Positions 1-4,136 of a stretch of DNA of 8,348 bases are shown here, one piece after another; the stretch's first letter is position 1; the number at the start of each line of letters is the position of its first letter. The notes under the pieces are model-generated. The model was given only the letters and a program-made list of their open reading frames with translations, did not search any database and was not told the origin of the DNA. A program made the translations under genes and the position numbers. Origin of the DNA: an uncultured Treponema sp. (GTDB taxonomy: Bacteria > Spirochaetota > Spirochaetia > Treponematales > Treponemataceae); the NCBI GenBank assembly GCA_905373565.1, contig CAJPTT010000087.1:1-8348 (forward strand), read 5' to 3'.

Positions 1-21
1 CGTATAAGGAGAAAAAACAAT

Positions 22-825
22 ATGGAATTATTGGTTTTCGTAAAACAGGTTCCGGACGATTCTGTTGAAGTTAAACTTGATTCTTCTACAGGCGCTCCCG
101 ACCTCAATGGCGTCCTTCCTGTTGTCAATGCATTTGATACGTACGCAATGGAGATGGCAGTAAGATTCAAGGAAGCGAACGGAGGCGCGGTTACCGTAGC
201 GACCATCGGCGATGATAAGGCAGTACAGGCAATTAGAGATTGTCTTGCCGTCGGCGCCGACAAGGGGTTCCTTCTTAAAGACGATTCTTTTACCGATTCC
301 GATGCGGCGGCGAAGGCATACATCCTTTCCAAGGCGGTAAAAAAGCTTGAAGCAATGAATGGCGTAAAATATGACATCATTTTCTGCGGTAAAGAATCGA
401 CCGATTATGCCGGTGGTATGGTCGGCCTTTTGCTCGCTCATGAATTGTGCATTGCCGGTATTACCGATGTTATCGCAGTAGAGCAGGCGGCAGATGGCGT
501 GAGTTTCAATCAAATGACCGAAACGGGCTATAATGTTGTGAATGCAGCTATTCCTGCTGTTGTTACTATTCAAAAACCGAATTACGATCCGCGATATCCG
601 ACCATTAAAAGCAAGTTGAAAGCCAGAAAGACCGAAGTTCCGGTTATTTCTGCCGCCGAGCTTGAGACGGATGCCTCAAAGGTAGGCGCAGCCGGTTCTC
701 CGACCAAATTACTTGGTCTGCGTGAGCCTCCTAAGAAACAAGCTGGTATTAAGATTCAAGAGGAATCCGTTGCTGACTCCGCACAGAAAGCTATTGCCGT
801 TATGCGGGAAGCAAAAGTACTTTAA
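22..825 (+). CDS. etfB: Electron transfer flavoprotein beta subunit (EtfB)
   Basis: This is the small subunit of the cytoplasmic ETF heterodimer, which takes electrons from flavin dehydrogenases such as acyl-CoA dehydrogenases or passes electrons to them. It is 267 aa, a normal EtfB length. The N-terminus (MELLVFVKQVPD) is typical of the family. An ATIGDDKAVQAIRDCLAVGAD stretch (about 60-80) and FCGKESTDYAGGMVG (121-135) match the nucleotide-binding fold and its AMP/flavin loop. VTIQKPNYDPRYP (181-193) and the following SKLKARK fit the family's conserved C-terminal signature. The ATG at 22 has a clear AAGGAG Shine-Dalgarno at 6-11. etfA follows after 16 bp, so the two are co-transcribed; the operon's promoter and any dehydrogenase gene would lie before the window. 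Whether this ETF bifurcates electrons (second FAD in EtfB) cannot be told from this reading. Family assignment is firm. Confidence 0.95.
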   Translation: MELLVFVKQVPDDSVEVKLDSSTGAPDLNGVLPVVNAFDTYAMEMAVRFKEANGGAVTVATIGDDKAVQAIRDCLAVGADKGFLLKDDSFTDSDAAAKAYILSKAVKKLEAMNGVKYDIIFCGKESTDYAGGMVGLLLAHELCIAGITDVIAVEQAADGVSFNQMTETGYNVVNAAIPAVVTIQKPNYDPRYPTIKSKLKARKTEVPVISAAELETDASKVGAAGSPTKLLGLREPPKKQAGIKIQEESVADSAQKAIAVMREAKVL

Positions 826-841
826 TGAAGGAGGAATTACA

Positions 842-1813
842 ATGGATTGCAAAGATATTCTTGTCGTATTAGAACTTGATAAAGGCGCGTTGGTTGGTGT
901 CAGTCTTGAAAATATTGCTGCAGCGAAAACAATCGCCGGCAGCGGCAAGGTTATTGCCGTTACGACCTGCGAGAATGCAGCAAAAAAAGCTATTGAGTAT
1001 GGTGCGGATAGCGCCGTTGTCCTCAACAGCGACACATTGGCCGAATATAATGCCGATGCAATGGCAGAGGCTGTTGTTCAGCTGGCTAAGGAAGTGAATC
1101 CGGCGCTGATCATTACAGGCGCGACAACCAACGGTAAAGATATTGTTCCCAGAATTGCAGCAAAACTCGGCGCAGGTTCCGTGAATGATGTTATAGCGAT
1201 AAAAGCGGACGGCAATGCGTTTGTCTTTACGGTTCCCGCTTTTTCGGGAAATATTCTTACCGATATGGAAATCGGTACACCGACTAAGGTTATTTCGATT
1301 CGCGGCGGATGTTTTTCTAAAAATGAACCGGAGACGGGAAAGACCGGCGATATAAGCCGAAAAGATATTTCCGTTGCTGCCGATGCGATTCGCTTTCATA
1401 TCCGAGAGCGTGTTCAGGAGATATCCGAATCCGTCAATCTTGAAGAAGCTCAGGTGATTGTAGCCGGAGGACGCGGTATGGGAAGTACCGAAGGTTTTAA
1501 CATGCTCAAGGAATTGGCGGATGTACTTGGCGGCGTAGTCGGGTGTACGAGAGCGGCTTATGAAGCCGGTTGGATTAGCCGTGCTCATCAGGTAGGACAA
1601 TCCGGTAAAATTGTAGCTCCTAAGCTTTACCTCGCTTTCGGTATTTCAGGCGCTACACAGCATGTTTCCGGTATGATCGGTTCCAAGTATATCGTGGCTG
1701 TCAACAAAGATGAGGATGCTCCGATCTTTGAAGTGGCCGACGTAGGGATCGTTGGAAATGCGCTGGAAGTTCTTCCGATATTCATCGACGAATTTAAAAA
1801 ACTCAAAGCTTAA
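842..1813 (+). CDS. etfA: Electron transfer flavoprotein alpha subunit (EtfA)
   Basis: This is the large FAD-binding ETF subunit, 323 aa, partner of the upstream etfB product. Residues 1-190 form the N-terminal ETF domain, including GATTNGKDIVPRIAAKLG (93-110). The C-terminal FAD domain is intact and diagnostic: GGRGMGS (209-215), CTRAAYEAGW (235-244), QVGQSGKIVAP (250-260), LAFGISGATQH (264-274) and NKDEDAPIF followed by VADVGIVGN (288-306). The frame stays open upstream to 713, but the start is set at ATG 842 because it has a strong AAGGAGGA Shine-Dalgarno (828-834) and gives the standard EtfA N-terminus; the longer version would overlap etfB by more than 100 bp. No hairpin-plus-T-run terminator is seen after the stop. 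Transcription probably continued into the decayed TRAP gene that begins 37 bp downstream. Confidence 0.95.
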   Translation: MDCKDILVVLELDKGALVGVSLENIAAAKTIAGSGKVIAVTTCENAAKKAIEYGADSAVVLNSDTLAEYNADAMAEAVVQLAKEVNPALIITGATTNGKDIVPRIAAKLGAGSVNDVIAIKADGNAFVFTVPAFSGNILTDMEIGTPTKVISIRGGCFSKNEPETGKTGDISRKDISVAADAIRFHIRERVQEISESVNLEEAQVIVAGGRGMGSTEGFNMLKELADVLGGVVGCTRAAYEAGWISRAHQVGQSGKIVAPKLYLAFGISGATQHVSGMIGSKYIVAVNKDEDAPIFEVADVGIVGNALEVLPIFIDEFKKLKA

Positions 1814-1850
1814 AGCCGATTGTATGCAAAAGTTTTTATAGGAGTACATC

Positions 1851-2227
1851 TTGGCTATGGAAAAGAGCGTAGCGCAGCAGATGCTCTTGGAAGAATTTGA
1901 ACGGGAAAGCAGAATACGCAACTTTGTTAACCCGATTTTTACAAAAATCCTCAAATTGACAGCGCTGCTGGTTACCTTTTACCATCTGGCGTATGCTTCC
2001 GGCTATATCCGGCCGGAAACATTGCGCCATCGTTCCGTTCTTGTCGCATGATTTTGTTGATGCCTTTTGCAATCTATCCCGCATTTAAACCATCGAGCAG
2101 AAAGGTTATCGCATGATATGATTACATCCTGATGGTTTTATCCGTTATCATTCCGATTTATATGTGAGTGAATTATCAAGCTATCATCGATAGAGTAGGG
2201 GATACAAACCTTAAAACAGCTTTTTAA
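1851..2227 (+). pseudogene. Remnant of a TRAP transporter fused membrane subunit (4TM/12TM type), frameshifted and truncated
   Basis: Reading starts at TTG 1851, six bases after GGAG (1841-1844), and runs 66 codons: MAMEKSVAQQMLLEEFERES, then a first membrane segment (ILKLTALLVTFYHLAYASGYI) and IRPETLRHRSV. It meets TGA at 2049-2051. Shifting to the frame of ATG 2048 restores plausible membrane protein: MILLMPFAIYPAF, SSRKVIA, TGA (2114-2116), YDYILMVLSVIIPIYM, TGA (2165-2167), VNYQAIIDRVGDTN, ending at TAA 2225-2227. As I recall the N-terminal part of fused TRAP permeases, Trp stands at both TGA positions, so TGG to TGA changes fit, and a one-base loss near 2046-2048 (GGC to GC) explains the frameshift. 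Intact homologues are several hundred residues longer, so most of the gene is missing. What is left abuts the convergent miaA. It probably belonged to the etfBA transcript. The family call rests on recalled sequence and hydrophobic pattern; decay is seen directly. Confidence 0.72.
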
Positions 2228-3174
2228 AAAAGCCCTCGTACTATCGCTGCTACTTGCTGTGCGCTTTTCGAGTCGGTCATGTCGATGCGGTGAACATTCG
2301 GGAAGGATTGGAAAAAGGTTTGCTGCCGTTTGGCGTACCGTTTGCTGTTGCGCTTAATGAGGTCTTTCACCGCATCGAGCGGGGCGGCCGCCGGCGCATC
2401 GGGGGACAGCTCAAAAAACTCCCGATACCCGATAGCCTTCATCGCAGGATATTCGGCAGTACAGCCCTGCGAAACGAGCTGTGCAATTTCCTGCTGTAAT
2501 CCTTGCGCAAACATCTCATCGACACGGACTTCGATGCGCCGGTACAGTTCATCGCGAGAGCGGTCTAAACATATCGGGCAAAAGCGGAAACCCTCGCGAT
2601 AACGGTACGACAGCTCGAACGAGCTGAGCGGCCGCCCCGAGGCGCAATACACCTCATGCGCGCGGATGATACGGTATTCGTCATGGATGTGGATTTTTGC
2701 TGCCGATGCGGGGTCAAAAGACGCAAGTTCCGCGTGCATTGCCGCGGCGCCGACACGTTGCATCCGTTCCTGCAATTGTGCACGTAAAACCGGATCCGCC
2801 TGCGGAGTAACCGGCATACCGTACATAAAATGCTTAATGTAAAACGCCGTCCCGCCAAGCACAACCGGCAGTTTGCCGCGGCTTGCAATGTTCTGGCAGA
2901 GTGCATCCGTGTTGCGTACAAAGTCCGCTACGGAAAATTCTTCGGAAGGGTCGCATATCCCGATGAGGTGATGGGGGAGCGTATCGAGAAGCTCTTGGGG
3001 AGGCTGAGCAGAACCGATCGGCATACCGCGATATACCTGTACCGAATCCGCAGATATAATCTCTGCTTTAATGGAGTTAACAGGAGAAGCAAAAAAATGA
3101 GCGGCAAGCGCGGTTTTCCCGCAGGCGGTAGCCCCGAAAATAACCGCGACCGGAATTGTAGGCGTCGATATCAA
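2224..3174 (-). CDS. miaA: tRNA dimethylallyltransferase MiaA
   Basis: MiaA transfers a dimethylallyl group from DMAPP to N6 of A37 in tRNAs reading UNN codons, the first step of ms2i6A formation. The protein is 316 aa, full length for the family. Visible motifs in order: P-loop GATACGKT (14-21), EIISADSVQVYRGMPIGSAQP (38-58; D43 is the expected catalytic acid), LPHHLIGICDPSEEFSVADF (66-85), LPVVLGGTAFYIKH (102-115), AMKAIGYREF in the C-terminal half, and RYAKRQQTFF (279-288). The start is TTG at 3174-3172: an in-frame TAA lies two codons upstream, no ATG occurs before the middle of the catalytic motifs, and the P-loop is correctly placed. There is no Shine-Dalgarno, but the rpoZ stop is only three bases upstream in the same frame, so translational coupling is likely. 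The 3' end converges on the TRAP remnant and overlaps its last codons. Confidence 0.95.
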   Translation of the reverse strand: MISTPTIPVAVIFGATACGKTALAAHFFASPVNSIKAEIISADSVQVYRGMPIGSAQPPQELLDTLPHHLIGICDPSEEFSVADFVRNTDALCQNIASRGKLPVVLGGTAFYIKHFMYGMPVTPQADPVLRAQLQERMQRVGAAAMHAELASFDPASAAKIHIHDEYRIIRAHEVYCASGRPLSSFELSYRYREGFRFCPICLDRSRDELYRRIEVRVDEMFAQGLQQEIAQLVSQGCTAEYPAMKAIGYREFFELSPDAPAAAPLDAVKDLIKRNSKRYAKRQQTFFQSFPNVHRIDMTDSKSAQQVAAIVRGLF

Positions 3175-3177
3175 GAA

Positions 3178-3384
3178 TTAGGAATGATCAGGCCGGTAGT
3201 CTATTTTATAGTCGATAGCGCCGGTAAACACTTGAGCCGCCGCAGTACACACAACCTTATCGTTATTCTCTTCGAGTATCGGATCCTGAATAGTTACCAG
3301 CTGAAAAGCGCGCCGAGTAGCAGCGCAGGTAATTTCGTAAATATTGCCTTTGAATTCAATCAATTCTTTTAACGGAAAAATCAT
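3178..3384 (-). CDS. rpoZ: RNA polymerase omega subunit-like protein
   Basis: This 68-aa protein has the look of the short spirochete omega subunit, which aids folding and assembly of the beta' subunit in RNA polymerase. The N-terminus MIFPLKELIEFKGNIYEITCAATRRAFQL carries the YE(I/L)TCAAxRRA core, equivalent to the conserved helix of omega. A second block (DKVVCTAAAQVFTGAIDYKI, residues 42-61) fits the second helix. Spirochetes, including Borrelia, commonly place this gene directly before miaA, which supports the call. ATG 3384 is preceded by ACGCCTT and has no Shine-Dalgarno. A consensus TATAAT lies seven bases upstream, so the mRNA may be leaderless. The stop codon is followed after three bases by the miaA TTG in the same frame. 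The alternative is an unnamed conserved small protein; sequence similarity to classical omega is weak outside the core. Confidence 0.8.
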   Translation of the reverse strand: MIFPLKELIEFKGNIYEITCAATRRAFQLVTIQDPILEENNDKVVCTAAAQVFTGAIDYKIDYRPDHS

Positions 3385-3391
3385 AAGGCGT

Positions 3392-3420
3392 ATTATAGCG
3401 AGTTTTAGTATTTACTGCAA
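3392..3420 (-). promoter_or_regulatory. Promoter candidate for rpoZ-miaA
   Basis: On the minus strand, TTGCAG (3420-3415) is followed by a 17-base spacer and a perfect TATAAT (3397-3392). The rpoZ ATG begins only seven bases after the -10 box, so transcription would start at or next to the start codon. An alternative is the perfect TTGACA at 3436-3431 with TAAATA (3414-3409) at a 16-base spacing, which would give a leader of roughly 17 bases that still lacks a Shine-Dalgarno. The TTGACA overlaps the left copy of the 16-bp repeat. Confidence 0.55.
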
Positions 3421-3431
3421 CCGATTAGTTT

Positions 3432-3447
3432 GTCAATTATGTGAAAG
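3432..3447. repeat. 16-bp direct repeat, left copy
   Basis: GTCAATTATGTGAAAG occurs here and again, base for base and in the same orientation, at 4101-4116. The two copies bracket the toxin-antitoxin genes. This copy lies upstream of the rpoZ promoter and contributes five bases of a TTGACA box on the minus strand. Confidence 0.85.
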
Positions 3448-3463
3448 TTAGTATATTGCCCCA

Positions 3464-3760
3464 TCATGATATATCATCATAATGTGTCCACATCCTGATA
3501 ATTTTCACAGTTCCGTCATATTCGTTATCGTCTACCATAATCTTACCGGGAAAAACCTGATACACAAATCTATGTTTAATAGTAATTCTCCGTGAATACA
3601 GTCCCGCAAGATTCCCGATAAGCGCTTCATAAGGTGGAGGATTTGCAAACGGATTGCTTCTGACAATTTCTATCAGTCTTTTTGCTTTTGTATCCAGCCG
3701 AGCCGATTTTAAATTTTTTATGTCTTTAATGGCTTGCTTATCGTACACTATATGATACAT
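3464..3760 (-). CDS. yoeB: Txe/YoeB-family toxin (ribosome-dependent mRNA endonuclease)
   Basis: This is a RelE/ParE-fold toxin of the Txe/YoeB family, expected to cleave mRNA in the ribosomal A site when its antitoxin is lost. From ATG 3760 it is 98 aa. The N-terminus MYHIVYDKQAIKDIKNLK, the central NPFANPPPYEALIGNLAG, then YSRRITIKHRFVYQV and the terminal MWTHYD match the family. The Glu of PYEAL, the Arg of KHRFVY and the His of THYD correspond to E. coli YoeB catalytic residues E46, R65 and H83, so it looks active. Start choice is uncertain: in-frame ATGs exist at 3790 (overlapping the antitoxin by 14 bases), 3763 and 3760. None has a Shine-Dalgarno; 3760 or 3763 matches the family N-terminus. 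Translation probably depends on ribosomes finishing the antitoxin, whose stop is 16 bases upstream. The region is AT-richer than miaA and nrdA, suggesting acquisition. Confidence 0.88.
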   Translation of the reverse strand: MYHIVYDKQAIKDIKNLKSARLDTKAKRLIEIVRSNPFANPPPYEALIGNLAGLYSRRITIKHRFVYQVFPGKIMVDDNEYDGTVKIIRMWTHYDDIS

Positions 3761-3771
3761 CATGATACATC
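3752..3771 (-). repeat. Tandem 10-bp duplication across the toxin start
   Basis: On the minus strand GATGTATCAT occurs twice head to tail, immediately after the antitoxin stop. The second copy contains the toxin ATG (3760-3758, reading ATG TAT CAT). The first contains an identical ATG TAT CAT at 3770 in a different frame, which runs ten codons to a TAA. The result is an out-of-frame decoy start between the antitoxin stop and the toxin. Confidence 0.7.
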
Positions 3772-3776
3772 GGCAA

Positions 3777-4028
3777 TTACCACAAAACATCTTTTTCTGC
3801 GATACATTCTTCCAGCGGAGTTTCCATTCCTTTTTGCAACGAAGCAGCCATTCCGGGAATGGAATTTAAATAGATGGTTTCTTGTAGTGCATTCCAATCA
3901 TCTTCACTAATCAAAACAGCATTTTTGCCTTTCGTATTTGTCAAAATCACCGGCTCGGAGTGCGCATTTACTTCTGCTATAATTTTGAATAGATTTGCCC
4001 GTGCCTTTGTTATATTGATTGCATCCAT
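3777..4028 (-). CDS. yefM: Phd/YefM-family antitoxin
   Basis: This 83-aa antitoxin pairs with the downstream YoeB-type toxin. The N-terminal half (MDAINITKARANLFKIIAEV, then PVILTNTKGKNAVLISEDDWNAL at about 26-48) is the Phd/YefM dimerisation and DNA-binding fold. It is followed by the usual QETIYLNSIPG helix and a toxin-neutralising tail ending GMETPLEECIAEKDVLW. ATG 4028 has a strong CGGAGG Shine-Dalgarno (4040-4035) at a six-base spacing, far better than anything in front of the toxin, as expected for excess antitoxin synthesis. The gene has its own promoter (4105-4077) with TGTACA-type palindromes over it, so it is probably autoregulated by the antitoxin-toxin complex. Confidence 0.9.
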   Translation of the reverse strand: MDAINITKARANLFKIIAEVNAHSEPVILTNTKGKNAVLISEDDWNALQETIYLNSIPGMAASLQKGMETPLEECIAEKDVLW

Positions 4029-4076
4029 ACAGAACCTCCGTTGATAAACTATAGGGAACCTCTAAGAACTAACCTT

Positions 4077-4105
4077 AGTATAGTGTACATATTTCCGTAC
4101 GTCAA
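4077..4105 (-). promoter_or_regulatory. Toxin-antitoxin operon promoter
   Basis: On the minus strand TTGACG (4105-4100) and TATACT (4082-4077) are separated by exactly 17 bases; each box matches five of six consensus bases. The transcript would start near 4070 and carry a leader of about 40 bases with the CGGAGG ribosome site. Five bases of the -35 box come from the right copy of the 16-bp repeat. Confidence 0.7.
4084..4101. promoter_or_regulatory. Candidate YefM-YoeB operator (paired six-base palindromes)
   Basis: TGTACA at 4084-4089 and CGTACG at 4096-4101 are both self-complementary, share the GTAC core and lie 12 bp apart centre to centre. They occupy the spacer and the edge of the -35 box of the toxin-antitoxin promoter. 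E. coli YefM-YoeB binds adjacent palindromes with TGTACA cores over its own promoter, as I recall with the same 12-bp spacing. Occupancy here would block RNA polymerase. Confidence 0.6.
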
Positions 4106-4116
4106 TTATGTGAAAG
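4101..4116. repeat. 16-bp direct repeat, right copy
   Basis: This is the identical copy of GTCAATTATGTGAAAG found at 3432-3447, located 20 bp after the nrdA stop. The distance between equivalent positions of the copies is 669 bp, and the whole toxin-antitoxin unit lies between them. Recombination between the copies would remove the unit cleanly and leave one copy between nrdA and rpoZ. Confidence 0.85.
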
Positions 4117-4136
4117 ATGCGTTGGATGCATTTCCG

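Noticed and set aside
713..841. Longer N-terminus for EtfA
   Set aside because: It overlaps etfB by over 100 bp, has no family resemblance, and ATG 842 has a strong Shine-Dalgarno.
869..1600. Long antisense open frame opposite etfA (and a similar one at 28-573 opposite etfB)
   Set aside because: The proteins have no recognisable family or ribosome site and mirror the codon pattern of strongly supported genes on the other strand.
2114..2167. In-frame TGA codons read as selenocysteine or tryptophan in the TRAP remnant
   Set aside because: Oral treponemes can make selenoproteins, but a TRAP membrane subunit is not a known selenoprotein and the presumed residues are Trp. Other genes in the window use TGG for Trp and the toxin stops at TGA, so there is no code change. 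The separate frameshift also points to decay.
2219..2234. GC-T5-A6-GC near-palindrome at the convergent ends of the TRAP remnant and miaA as a bidirectional terminator
   Set aside because: The stem is almost all A:T with no loop, sits inside the miaA coding end, and has no stable GC stem; too weak to call.
3466..3477. ATGATATATCAT 12-bp palindrome at the toxin 3' end as an operator or terminator
   Set aside because: It is AT-rich, overlaps the toxin's last codons and stop, and has no flanking T-run; chance is likely in this AT-rich stretch.
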